From an uncultured Alistipes sp. (lineage in GTDB: Bacteria > Bacteroidota > Bacteroidia > Bacteroidales > Rikenellaceae), in NCBI GenBank assembly GCA_947591475.1, contig CANQDE010000002.1:124001-188000 (forward strand): 64,000 bases of DNA, read 5' to 3'. Below, piece after piece: positions 43,960 to 52,438 of the stretch; position 1 is the first letter of the stretch, and each line of letters begins with the position of its first letter. The translations under genes and the position numbers were made by a program. Below the pieces are notes generated by a model. The model was not told the origin of the DNA. It saw only the letters and a list, made by a program, of their open reading frames with translations, and made no database searches.

Positions 43960-44114
43960 TAAAACAGGCGGAAGTGGGGTGCGATCCGACGGAAGGGCCG
44001 GAAAGCGGGCAGCCTGAAGCATTGGCAAAAGGTATGTCCGTATCGGAAAAGTCCGTAAGAGATGGCATTGAGAACCGCCGTAGGTAATTTTTTATTAAAA
44101 CATCATTCCAAATT
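43960..44114 (+). promoter_or_regulatory. Long 5' leader of rplY
   Basis: A ~155-base GC/purine-rich leader separates the promoter from the ATG, unusual in this window where leaders are mostly under 60 bases. It holds GGCGG near 43978 that could pair with CCGCC near 44075 and ends in a T-run before the start. I cannot assign it to a known riboswitch or ribosomal-protein leader. Confidence 0.4.
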
Positions 44115-44699
44115 ATGAAGACTGTTTCTGTAAAGGCCGTAAAACGCGAAGATTTCGGCAAGAAAGCAGCTAAAAACGTACGTCGCGAAGGGCTCGTACC
44201 CTGCGTATTGTGCGGCAATGGCGAATCGGTCAACTTCTCGATCGATCCCCGCGAGGTGAAACCGCTGATCTACACCCCGAACTCCTACATCGTGGAGATC
44301 GATTTCGACGGCAAAAAAGAACTCGCCGTATTGCGTGAGGTTCAGTTCCACCCTGTGCGCGAACAGATTCTGCACATCGACTTTTTCCGCATCGCTGCCG
44401 GCAAACCCGTGGCTATCGCCATTCCCGTTCGCTTGAGCGGTAATGCCGAAGGCGTGAAGGTCGGCGGTAAATTGGTGCTGTCGGCCCGTAAGCTGATTGT
44501 CAGCGCATTGGTCGAGAACTTGCCCGACGAAATCGTCGTGGATGTAACGTCGCTCGGTGTCGGCAAGACCATTTTCGTCGGCGACTTGAAATTCGACAAT
44601 TTGAAGTTCGTAACTCCGGCAACGACTGCCGTGTGCGCCGTGCGCGTAACCCGTGCTTCGCGCGGTAACGACGCCGCTCCCGCCGAGGCTGCCAAATAA
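44115..44699 (+). CDS. rplY: 50S ribosomal protein L25 (Ctc form)
   Basis: L25 binds 5S rRNA. The 194-aa protein has the N-terminal L25 domain ('RREGLVPCVLCGNG', 'REVQFHPVREQILHIDFFRI') and the C-terminal TL5/Ctc beta domain ('VRLSGNAEGVKVGGKLVLS', 'LPDEIVVDVTSLGVG'), followed by a short Ala-rich tail. The pth gene starts 12 bp later, a conserved pair. Confidence 0.96.
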   Translation: MKTVSVKAVKREDFGKKAAKNVRREGLVPCVLCGNGESVNFSIDPREVKPLIYTPNSYIVEIDFDGKKELAVLREVQFHPVREQILHIDFFRIAAGKPVAIAIPVRLSGNAEGVKVGGKLVLSARKLIVSALVENLPDEIVVDVTSLGVGKTIFVGDLKFDNLKFVTPATTAVCAVRVTRASRGNDAAPAEAAK

Positions 44700-44711
44700 G
44701 GCTGATTACGA

Positions 44712-45275
44712 ATGAAATATCTCATTGTTGGACTGGGGAACATCGGTGCCGAATACGCCGAAACCCGGCACAACATCGGGTTCAAGGTGTTGGATGCTCT
44801 TGCCGGAGCGTCCGACACTTTTTTTACGACGGCCCGTTACGGCGATTGCGCTACGCTCCGCCATAAAGGGCATTCCCTCATCTTAATAAAACCGTCGACG
44901 TATATGAATCTTTCTGGTAAGGCCGTGCGTTATTGGATGGATGCCGAGCATATCGCGCCCGAAAATCTGCTCGTCGTTTCGGACGACATCGCATTGCCGT
45001 TCGGGACGTTGCGGCTGCGCCCCAAGGGGAGTGCGGGCGGGCACAATGGATTGAAGAATATCGCCGAGTTGCTCGGTACGGAGGAGTTCGTTCGCATGCG
45101 GTTCGGCGTGGGGGGCGATTTCCCACGTGGCCATCAGGTCGATTACGTGTTGGGCGAGTGGACCGAAGAAGAGCGTGCGGCCCTGCCCGAGCGGTTGAAA
45201 CTCTTCGGCGATGCTATCCTTTCGTTCGCAACCGTCGGCCTCGAACGGACGATGAATCTGTTTAATAAGAAGTGA
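44712..45275 (+). CDS. pth: Peptidyl-tRNA hydrolase
   Basis: The enzyme releases tRNA from peptidyl-tRNAs dropped by ribosomes. The 187-aa protein has 'LIVGLGNIGAEYAETRHNIGF' (catalytic His after Arg), 'KPSTYMNLSGKAV', 'VVSDDIALPFGTLRLRPKGSAGGHNGLKNI' and 'RMRFGVG'. It is downstream of rplY in the same transcript. Confidence 0.96.
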   Translation: MKYLIVGLGNIGAEYAETRHNIGFKVLDALAGASDTFFTTARYGDCATLRHKGHSLILIKPSTYMNLSGKAVRYWMDAEHIAPENLLVVSDDIALPFGTLRLRPKGSAGGHNGLKNIAELLGTEEFVRMRFGVGGDFPRGHQVDYVLGEWTEEERAALPERLKLFGDAILSFATVGLERTMNLFNKK

Positions 45276-45295
45276 ATCTGAACGGTTGCGAACGA

Positions 45296-45973
45296 TCAGA
45301 TAATCTTCAACTCGGGATGTTTTTCAAGATAGGTATCGCGTAAGGGAATAGATAGGACAAATAAAACATCGTCGAGCGATACATCTTTTTGCATGGTACT
45401 TCCGTCTGCTTTTTTTATTGTCTGGATAGGTGCCGTATACACCCAATCTTTTAGTGGATTGAAAATATCTTTATCGGAATTGCCTCGCAGTACAGCTAAT
45501 GAAAAATTCTCGACATCCAAAGCCGTTTTAGGATTAAGTTTGGCGATTTCCTCTAAAAGAAATGTTTCGTTTTCGCTCAAAAAACTTTTCCCTTTGACCT
45601 TCATGTATAGGTCTATTCCGTTTTCATTCAATTTGCGTGGACTATGTTTTTCGCTATAATCGGATGTCGCATATATCAGCGGCTTGGTCGGAGAGGCCGT
45701 TGATAATTTGACCAATAGTTCGACTTGTCCTTGAATTTTTCCCAAAGAAGTGGCTATATCATCCAGCTTTCCAGCATGTTTCCCGATTGATTCCTTATGA
45801 TCCGAACACGGGAGATTGGTTATTTTTTTATCCAACTCTTTATTTTTGGATATGACTTTGATACACCATATTGTAAGCCAAACGATCCCACTCAACACAG
45901 CTGCAACAAATAGGACCGCTATCAAAAAGGAAAGGCCGAAATTATTTTCGATGAATCTTGTGATGGCTTCCAT
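45296..45973 (-). CDS. Single-pass membrane protein of unknown function
   Basis: I do not recognise this 225-aa protein. One membrane segment lies at about residues 13-38 (LSFLIAVLFVAAVLSGIVWLTIW), followed by a short coiled-coil-like part and a soluble C-terminal domain ('SENETFLLEEIAKLNPKTALDVENFSLAVLRGNSDKDIFNPL'). Base composition is AT-rich against GC-rich neighbours, so it looks acquired. It has its own consensus promoter and is convergent with pth. Confidence 0.65.
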   Translation of the reverse strand: MEAITRFIENNFGLSFLIAVLFVAAVLSGIVWLTIWCIKVISKNKELDKKITNLPCSDHKESIGKHAGKLDDIATSLGKIQGQVELLVKLSTASPTKPLIYATSDYSEKHSPRKLNENGIDLYMKVKGKSFLSENETFLLEEIAKLNPKTALDVENFSLAVLRGNSDKDIFNPLKDWVYTAPIQTIKKADGSTMQKDVSLDDVLFVLSIPLRDTYLEKHPELKII

Positions 45974-45999
45974 AGTTATATCGAATGTTGAAATCTACA

Positions 46000-46029
46000 C
46001 AAAATTAACATTAATTTCAGAACATGCAA
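46000..46029 (-). promoter_or_regulatory. Promoter of the orphan membrane-protein gene
   Basis: Minus-strand TTG (46029-46027), exact 19-base spacer and TAATTTTG (46007-46000). Confidence 0.75.
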
Positions 46030-46196
46030 AATTTGTGCTACGTTTATTGTATGTGTAAATAGAAAACAGTTGAAAATCAAGTTTGTGCAATAAGAACCGC
46101 CATCGATCGTATGAACCTGCTTTTGGGTGTGTGGTATCTGTGATTGAATCTTATGGTATTATATACCGAATTGGTTCGGTTTTTCTTGAGTTTTGT

Positions 46197-46204
46197 TAAC
46201 TTTG
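46197..46204 (+). promoter_or_regulatory. -7 promoter box of the aminopeptidase P gene
   Basis: TAACTTTG fits TAnnTTTG; the ATG is at 46223, so the leader is about 12 bases. The -33 position has TTC rather than TTG. Confidence 0.55.
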
Positions 46205-46222
46205 CAAATAAATAATTCGCTT

Positions 46223-47620
46223 ATGTTTGCTGCTAAAACCTATGTTGCGCGTCGCCAGGCGTTGCGTACGAAAATCGATTCGGGAATCATCCTGCTACCC
46301 GGCAATCTGCCGGCCCCCAACAATTATCCCAATAATACCTACTATTTCCGGCAGGATTCGACGTTCCTCTACTATTTCGGACTGAACGTGCCGGCATTGG
46401 TCGGCGTTATCGACGTCGATTCGAACGAGGAGGCGCTTTACGGCGATGATTTCACCGTCGAGGACATCATCTGGACGGGTCCGCAGCCGACGTTGCACGA
46501 CCTCGGGGAGCAGGTGGGCGTCGCCGCGACGTTCCCGATGGCAGCACTCGAAGCCCGTCTGCGCAAGGCCATTACGCAGGGCCGTCGCATCCATTATCTG
46601 CCGCCTTATCGCGGGGAGACGAAGCTGCAACTTTCCGACCTGTTGGGCATCCGTCCTGCGGCGTTGCACGAATACAAATCCGTCGATTTGATGTTCGCTG
46701 TGGCTGAGATGCGCGAGAAAAAGAGCGCTGAGGAGATCGAAGAACTCGAGCGGGCTTTCCGAATCGGCTACGAGATGCACACTACGGCCATGCGGATGTG
46801 TCGCCCGGGGGTCGTGGAACGGGAAATTGCAGGTGCTATCGAAGGAATCGCCAAATCGTACGGTTCGGGCGTGTCGTTCCCGTCGATTGTGTCGCAGCAC
46901 GGCGAAACGCTCCACAATCTGAATGCCGACGGTGTATTGGAATCCGGCCGGTTGTTGCTGTGCGATGCAGGGGCCGAGGCCATCAGCAATTACGTCTCCG
47001 ACCACACGCGAACCTATCCCGTGAGCGGCAAATTCTCGGACAAACAGAAAGCGATTTACAACATCGTATTGGCGGCCCATGACCAAGTGGCCCGCATCGT
47101 CAAGCCCCACATGATGTACACCGAGGTGCACAATACGGCCTATTTGATTTTGGCCGAGGGCCTTGCTGACTTGGGCTTAATCAAAGGGTCGGCTCGGGAT
47201 GCCGTCGCTGCGGGTGCCATGACGCTCTTTATGCCTCACGGATTGGGCCACGGAATCGGTCTGGATGTGCACGATTGCGAGGCGATGGGCGAGCGGTCGT
47301 TCGATTTTGCGTCGATTGCCGAGCGGGCTGCCGAATCCGCGACCTGCATCTATCGTGCGGCTTGGCGCATCGAACCCGGTACGGTGATGTCGGATGAACC
47401 GGGCATCTATTTCATACCGGCGCTGATCGACAAGTGCCGCGCCGAGGGCCTCTACAAAGGAATCGTCGATTACGATGCGTTGGAGGCTTACCGCGACTTC
47501 GGCGGCATCCGCATCGAGGATGATTTGTTGGTTACGGAGAACGGTTGCCGCATCATCGGCGACAAGAAGATTCCTATCACGGTCGACGAACTCGAAGCCA
47601 TCGTCGGCAGCGGAAAATAA
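46223..47620 (+). CDS. Xaa-Pro aminopeptidase (aminopeptidase P family)
   Basis: The 465-aa M24 metallopeptidase removes N-terminal residues before Pro. It has the N-terminal creatinase-like domain ('FRQDSTFLYYFGLNVP') and the C-terminal pita-bread fold with metal ligands: Asp in 'LLLCDAGAE' and 'VSDHTRTYPV', His in 'HGLGHGIGLDVHD', Glu in 'MSDEPGIYFIP' and 'GGIRIEDDLLV'. I start at MFAAKTYVARRQ, just after the promoter. Confidence 0.94.
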   Translation: MFAAKTYVARRQALRTKIDSGIILLPGNLPAPNNYPNNTYYFRQDSTFLYYFGLNVPALVGVIDVDSNEEALYGDDFTVEDIIWTGPQPTLHDLGEQVGVAATFPMAALEARLRKAITQGRRIHYLPPYRGETKLQLSDLLGIRPAALHEYKSVDLMFAVAEMREKKSAEEIEELERAFRIGYEMHTTAMRMCRPGVVEREIAGAIEGIAKSYGSGVSFPSIVSQHGETLHNLNADGVLESGRLLLCDAGAEAISNYVSDHTRTYPVSGKFSDKQKAIYNIVLAAHDQVARIVKPHMMYTEVHNTAYLILAEGLADLGLIKGSARDAVAAGAMTLFMPHGLGHGIGLDVHDCEAMGERSFDFASIAERAAESATCIYRAAWRIEPGTVMSDEPGIYFIPALIDKCRAEGLYKGIVDYDALEAYRDFGGIRIEDDLLVTENGCRIIGDKKIPITVDELEAIVGSGK

Positions 47621-47701
47621 CCGATTGCGCGACGACCGCTTCGCACCTGTCCGGTTAAAAACGGAAGCGGCAATATCGGCCGGTCGTTCGGATAGTTCGA
47701 A

Positions 47702-47740
47702 AAAAGAGAGCGCCACGCTACACGAGTGGGCTCTCTTTTC
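47702..47740. terminator. Bidirectional intrinsic terminator
   Basis: AAAAAGAGAGC (47702-47712) pairs with GCTCTCTTTT (47731-47740) with a further GCCAC/GTGG-like pairing inside. It separates the convergent aminopeptidase and glycosyltransferase genes. Confidence 0.8.
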
Positions 47741-47743
47741 GAT

Positions 47744-48544
47744 TCAGCGTTCGACTTCCAATCGTTTTTCGATTTCGGGGTACCGTTCGAGTATCGCTTT
47801 TAGTGCGGCTGCGTTCCGGTCGGTCTGCCCCTTGAAATTGGTCTTTTTCAGCGACAGTTCACTGGGTTTGTCCAATCCGCGCGGCTTATTGTGTCCGAAC
47901 GGGACGGGCACGACGGGAATGCCGTTGGCGACGGCCGCCGCCCAAAACCAAATGTCGTCGGTCGTCGGCGCGATGGCGGTAAACAGATCGACGTCGAGCA
48001 TGTCGGGCCGCAACGCATGCGGAGGATACAAGACCCCGCCGACACCGGTCTGCAAGGTCGCGAAACTCCGATGAATCCTGCGGAATAAAAAACTGTACCA
48101 ACGGTATTTGCTCCAACGGCGATACGGCTTGCCGAGCCGGATGCGTTTGGCTCGATGCGCGAGCACGGCATTCGGCAGCTGCGCATGCAAGGTCAGCAAA
48201 TCGCGCAACATGTGCCGGTGATAAGCTACATCGTCATCGACCGTTACGATTACGGCATCGGGGAAGTTGGCCAAAGCCGGGATGAGTTTTCGATACGAAC
48301 GAATATCGCGGTCGTAATTCCGTATCTCGAAAATCGGATTCCGTTCGGCCAGCGCCCGCAGTTCCTGCGGAATACCCGCTTCTCCGAATTGCGAGAAGGT
48401 GAGGTAAAGCACCAACTTGTCTGGAAGAACGGAGCCTTTCAAGAGGGAGTCGATCGCCTGAGCGGCGTAGGAAATCGCAGCCGGAAACGAAGTCATCGAA
48501 ACGATGACACGTTCACCTCCCCCCGATTTGTAGTTCGTGTCCAT
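47744..48544 (-). CDS. GT-A type glycosyltransferase, paralogue 1
   Basis: The 266-aa soluble protein has 'VIVSMTSFPAAISYAAQAIDSLLKG', the metal-binding acidic motif in 'AVIVTVDDDVAYHRHML' and 'TTDDIWFWAAAVANG', as in family-2-like glycosyltransferases of LPS and capsule loci. Donor and acceptor are unknown. The next gene upstream encodes a close paralogue of equal length, so it arose by tandem duplication. Confidence 0.8.
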   Translation of the reverse strand: MDTNYKSGGGERVIVSMTSFPAAISYAAQAIDSLLKGSVLPDKLVLYLTFSQFGEAGIPQELRALAERNPIFEIRNYDRDIRSYRKLIPALANFPDAVIVTVDDDVAYHRHMLRDLLTLHAQLPNAVLAHRAKRIRLGKPYRRWSKYRWYSFLFRRIHRSFATLQTGVGGVLYPPHALRPDMLDVDLFTAIAPTTDDIWFWAAAVANGIPVVPVPFGHNKPRGLDKPSELSLKKTNFKGQTDRNAAALKAILERYPEIEKRLEVER

Positions 48545-48577
48545 TTTTCTAAAAATTTGCGATACTCCGGCAGGCGG

Positions 48578-49378
48578 TCATCGTTCGTCTTTCATTCGTT
48601 TCCCGATTTCGGGATAGCGTTCGAGAATCGCTTTCAGCGCGGCCGTGTTCCGGTCGGTCGCTCCCTCGTAGTTCGTCATTTTCAACGCCAGTTCGCAGGG
48701 CTTTTCCAAGTCATGCGTTTTATTGTACCCGAAGGGGACGGGTACGACCGGTACGCCGTTGGCGACGGCCGCCGCCCAAAACCAAATGTCGTCGGTCGTC
48801 GGCGCGATGGCGGTAAACAGATCGGCGTCGAGCATATCGGGCCGCAACGCATGCGGAGGATACAACACCCCGCCGACACCGGTCTGCAAGGTCGCGAAAC
48901 TCCGATGAATCCGTCGGAACAAAAAATCGTACCAGTGGTATTTGGGCCAACGGCGATACGGTTCGTCGAGCCGGATGCGTCTGGCCCGATGCGCCAGCAC
49001 GGCATTCGGCAGCTGCGCATGCAAAATGAGCAAATCGCGCAACATGTGCCGGTGATAAGCTACATCGTCATCGACCGTTACGATCACGGCATCGGGAAAA
49101 TCGGCCAAAGCAGGGATGAGTTTCAGATACGAACGAAGATCCCGATCGTAGTTTCTTATTTCGAAAATCGGATTTTGCTCGGCCAGCGCCTGTAATTCCT
49201 GCGGAATACCGGCTTCCCCGAATTGCGCAAAGACAAGATAAAGCACTACCTTGTCCGGCAAAACGGAGCCTTGCAAAATAGAGCGAATCGCCCCAATGGC
49301 ATAGGGAATCGCAGCCGGAAACGAAGTCATCGATACGACGACCTGTTCTCCCTCCTTCAATTTGTAATTCGTGTTCAT
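48578..49378 (-). CDS. GT-A type glycosyltransferase, paralogue 2
   Basis: I start at MNTNYKLKEGE, which gives 266 aa and aligns end to end with paralogue 1 (MDTNYKSGGGE). Same motifs: 'VVVSMTSFPAAIPYAIGAIRS', 'VTVDDDVAYHRHML' and 'TTDDIWFWAAAVANGVPVVPVPFG'. The middle part (about 48756-48905) is almost identical at DNA level to paralogue 1, while N- and C-terminal parts have diverged, suggesting recent duplication or gene conversion. Confidence 0.8.
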   Translation of the reverse strand: MNTNYKLKEGEQVVVSMTSFPAAIPYAIGAIRSILQGSVLPDKVVLYLVFAQFGEAGIPQELQALAEQNPIFEIRNYDRDLRSYLKLIPALADFPDAVIVTVDDDVAYHRHMLRDLLILHAQLPNAVLAHRARRIRLDEPYRRWPKYHWYDFLFRRIHRSFATLQTGVGGVLYPPHALRPDMLDADLFTAIAPTTDDIWFWAAAVANGVPVVPVPFGYNKTHDLEKPCELALKMTNYEGATDRNTAALKAILERYPEIGKRMKDER

Positions 49379-49421
49379 CTTTATTAAATTTCGTGGTGAT
49401 AACAACGACCCGTATTACGCA

Positions 49422-50297
49422 TTACTGTTCTTCGATGTCGTTCAGGTCGTACTGGTTGAAATACGCCAAGGTACGAATTCCGTTCCCGCGAGCCCTTCCG
49501 CGCGCTTGTTTTCCCAAAAACTCCTCGTAAGATTTTACCGCATAGTGGTTGATGCGGATAACGTCTTGCTGGGGCTCGCGGTCGCGGAAATTCTTCCGAA
49601 TCCGTTCACCATGCGAATCGGCGGCATGCCCCGAAATCCGTGCGGCTTCGTGGCACCCGATCATCCCATAGACACGGCGCGGATCCACGATGCTTTTCAC
49701 ATGGCGGTTCAGGTAGTGGTTCGGCATGGAGTGGCGTTTGAACCGTTCCATCATCGTGCCGGCCGTTTTGGTCTTCGCACCGCCGCTTCCGTATATCAGC
49801 CAGTTGATTTCGACGACCGGAACGTCCTCGAAACGTCGCAGAAATTCCGGTATCGACCCGTCCTTGACGGGCACGATGAACTCATCCAAATCGATAAAGG
49901 CGATCCAGCGCGCGGACAGCCGATGCCGTTCCATGCAATCATCGTAAGCAGGCAGCTGTTGCCGGCGTCCGGGCCAATACCGATACTCCACGAGGCCCGA
50001 ACGGACGAACGGTTCGAGGATCTCCTTCGTGCCGTCGGTGCTTTCGTTATCGTAGATATAAAATTTCTCGACCCCTTGCCGTCGGTGCCATTCGATCCAC
50101 TCGACGAAATAGGGGCCTTCGTTTTTGGCGATGGCGCACACCGCCAAATAGTGTTCGGGCTGTGTATGGTCGTGTTTCAGCCGATGCTTCAATCCGATGG
50201 CCCGGAACACACCGTACCGCAGGATGCCGCGCCACCGGTTGCGGGTCATCTTGTGCGGAATCACCCCTGCCACGATTTCAGCAAGTTTTTTGTTCAT
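49422..50297 (-). CDS. GT92-like glycosyltransferase
   Basis: The 291-aa protein has 'LAVCAIAKNEGPYFVEWIEWHRRQGVEKFYIYDNESTDGT', 'WIAFIDLDEFIVP' (DxD) and 'INHYAVKSYEEFLGKQARGRA', the pattern of family-92-like enzymes in bacterial surface polysaccharide loci. I start at MNKKLAEIVAG, 21 bp after the Stealth-gene stop. Sugar specificity is unknown. Confidence 0.88.
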   Translation of the reverse strand: MNKKLAEIVAGVIPHKMTRNRWRGILRYGVFRAIGLKHRLKHDHTQPEHYLAVCAIAKNEGPYFVEWIEWHRRQGVEKFYIYDNESTDGTKEILEPFVRSGLVEYRYWPGRRQQLPAYDDCMERHRLSARWIAFIDLDEFIVPVKDGSIPEFLRRFEDVPVVEINWLIYGSGGAKTKTAGTMMERFKRHSMPNHYLNRHVKSIVDPRRVYGMIGCHEAARISGHAADSHGERIRKNFRDREPQQDVIRINHYAVKSYEEFLGKQARGRARGNGIRTLAYFNQYDLNDIEEQ

Positions 50298-50317
50298 GCG
50301 ATTCGTCTGTTTTTGCG

Positions 50318-51337
50318 TTATGGAAGCTCGAAACTCGATTTTTCGGGCAGAATATGCTCGAAAGCCGCTTTCAGGTTCTCCATGACCTGTTCGTAGTTGC
50401 GTATGTGCGCATTGTCGTTCAGGCAGATCAGGTTGTAGGACTGTTCGTAAATTGCTCGAACGGCCTGCTTCGGGCGCACCATCAACGGAAACATCTTCGT
50501 GTCGCGATAGGTGTTGTAAGGCTCGAAATTCCCCTTGCAGATCTGCCACGTACGGAACAACTCCGGCGTGTAGTCGGTCAGCGCACGGAACCGGTTGGCG
50601 GAGGTCTCGGTCAACTCTTTCTCGGCGACGGCCCACACCTCCTCGAACGTGGATTTCAAGTAAGGCTGGGCGTTATGCGGCGTGCGGAGCGTGATGAACC
50701 GCCCGTAAGGTTTCAGTAAGTAGTTCCAAAATGCTTTCGAGCCGTAGCTTTTGTCGAACCACTTATCGTGGAAACGCGCCATCACCTCCCGCTTGTCGAA
50801 GTGGCGGTTGATGATTCCGATGTTGTTTTTGATTCGCCGGTACCACTGCGACCACGACGGATTGTACTGGAACACGGCGATGTCGCAAGGCAGTCCGTTC
50901 CTAAAAAAACGGTCGATTCCGACAGGATTTATTAAATAAAAATCGTCGTTGAAATAGACGAAATGGTCGGCCAGTCCCGGAATTTTATGCACATAGCGTT
51001 CGATGACCACCGAGTTGTAGGTCGGCAGGAACTGTTTGGGGATGTAATCCTCGTGGCGGACAAGATGAAGCTTGGGGTTCTCCGCATCGAGCCATTCGGG
51101 TTTCTGGCCGCTCGTAACGAAGTGGATTTTCCGCACCCACGGGGCGAATTTCTCCACGCCGCGAAACCAGTATTTCAGAAATCCGTAATCGCGGAATCGG
51201 GCCTCGGAAACACCGTTTTTCGTGTTCCCCTTATCGCCGGAATATCTGGAAAATTCGGCTTGCCACGCGGGATCGTTCATGTCGACCCAAGTGATTACGA
51301 AGTCTATCTCCATGCTATTTGAGTGGGGTTGATTCAT
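50318..51337 (-). CDS. Stealth-family sugar-phosphotransferase-like protein
   Basis: The 339-aa protein has Stealth conserved region 1 'IDFVITWVDMNDPAWQAEF', region 2 'QFLPTYNSVVIERYVHKIPGLADHFVYFNDDFYL' and the downstream 'HNAQPYLKSTFEEVW' region. Stealth proteins resemble GlcNAc-1-phosphotransferase and make hexose-1-phosphate linked capsules. I start at MNQPHSNSMEIDF because an earlier ATG would overlap the acyltransferase gene. It lies within the glycan/LPS cluster. Confidence 0.88.
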   Translation of the reverse strand: MNQPHSNSMEIDFVITWVDMNDPAWQAEFSRYSGDKGNTKNGVSEARFRDYGFLKYWFRGVEKFAPWVRKIHFVTSGQKPEWLDAENPKLHLVRHEDYIPKQFLPTYNSVVIERYVHKIPGLADHFVYFNDDFYLINPVGIDRFFRNGLPCDIAVFQYNPSWSQWYRRIKNNIGIINRHFDKREVMARFHDKWFDKSYGSKAFWNYLLKPYGRFITLRTPHNAQPYLKSTFEEVWAVAEKELTETSANRFRALTDYTPELFRTWQICKGNFEPYNTYRDTKMFPLMVRPKQAVRAIYEQSYNLICLNDNAHIRNYEQVMENLKAAFEHILPEKSSFELP

Positions 51338-51344
51338 TGCATAT

Positions 51345-52226
51345 TCATTTTTCGGAGGTATGCTTCTCCGCATATTTGAAACGGTTGTGCGACCACAGGT
51401 AGAGTTCCGGCTGTCGCAGAATTTCCTGCTCTAACCGTCGGTAATAGAGCGCCGTCAACTCGAAATCGGGCAAAGTCTTCGGATCGTCGTGCAGGGATGA
51501 AAATTCGCATTCGTAGTATCCTCGCTTGACTCTTTTCACCCCGATGAACATGGCCTCATAGCCGTAATGCTTGGTGATTTTCTCGGTTCCGGTCAGCACC
51601 GGCACGCGATGGTTCAGAAAATCGAGAAAGTGTTTCACTTCACGCTTTTTGGGCGACTGGTCGGCGATGAATCCGATGATGAGCGGTTTCGGGCCTTTCG
51701 ATTCGTCCGCGATGAACCGCACGGTATGATACATATCCACGCATTTGTTTCCGAGCCGTTCCCGCAAATGAATCATCAGCTTGTCCATCGTCTTGTTGCG
51801 CAATTTATGGTAGATTTGCGCACACAGGGCCTCTTTGGTCAGCCACAAACCGGTCGACGAGATCCACTCCCAGTTGCCGTAATGGCCCAAAAAGACCGAA
51901 ATCGACCGTCCTTCGTGGAGCATGGCGTTCACCTTGTCGACGTTCGCGAACTTCACCCGCCGTCTGATCTCTTCGGGCGAAATGGAAAACAGTTTGCAAC
52001 TTTCGAGCGCCGTATCGATGAAAAAGTGATAAAATTTCTTTTCGATGCGCTTTATCTCGGCCAAACTCTTATCTGGAAGCGATTCGGTCAGGTTTTTCCG
52101 CACGATTTTCCGGCGATAGCGCACGACGAAATAGAGGGGGAAGAACAATAGGTCGGAAATGACATAAAGCACCCGAAAAGGGAGGTAGGATACTAACTTG
52201 AAAAAGAAAAGCAGTAAATAATACAT
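51345..52226 (-). CDS. LpxL/HtrB-type lipid A acyltransferase
   Basis: The 293-aa inner-membrane-associated enzyme adds a secondary acyl chain to lipid A. It has an N-terminal hydrophobic anchor (LLLFFFKLVSYLPFRVLYVI), the catalytic HX4E motif HYGNWE (His115, Glu120), 'GFIADQSPKKREV' and 'PELYLWSHNRFKY'. The Stealth gene begins 7 bp after its stop, so lipid A and glycan synthesis genes share a transcript. Confidence 0.92.
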   Translation of the reverse strand: MYYLLLFFFKLVSYLPFRVLYVISDLLFFPLYFVVRYRRKIVRKNLTESLPDKSLAEIKRIEKKFYHFFIDTALESCKLFSISPEEIRRRVKFANVDKVNAMLHEGRSISVFLGHYGNWEWISSTGLWLTKEALCAQIYHKLRNKTMDKLMIHLRERLGNKCVDMYHTVRFIADESKGPKPLIIGFIADQSPKKREVKHFLDFLNHRVPVLTGTEKITKHYGYEAMFIGVKRVKRGYYECEFSSLHDDPKTLPDFELTALYYRRLEQEILRQPELYLWSHNRFKYAEKHTSEK

Positions 52227-52346
52227 AGTATGCGCTTCGTAATGCCATCCGATTCTTGTTAGGAAACGGACCTATAATACAAAATTATAAAAAATTTTCA
52301 GAAACGAAACGCATCGCGACAAAAAACGACCGAAGTGCAGCGCGTC

Positions 52347-52378
52347 AAAAAAATCGCCCGCCGAAAAGCGGGCGATTT
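52347..52378 (-). terminator. Intrinsic terminator of the nucleotidyltransferase gene
   Basis: AAATCGCCCGC pairs with GCGGGCGATTT around a GAAAA-type loop; on the minus strand seven T follow. It insulates the acyltransferase operon. Confidence 0.85.
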
Positions 52379-52438
52379 CTCGTTTTCATTTTTCGTTCGG
52401 GACGATTCCTACGTCCGCGCTGTTGATTTTCCGGTTTT

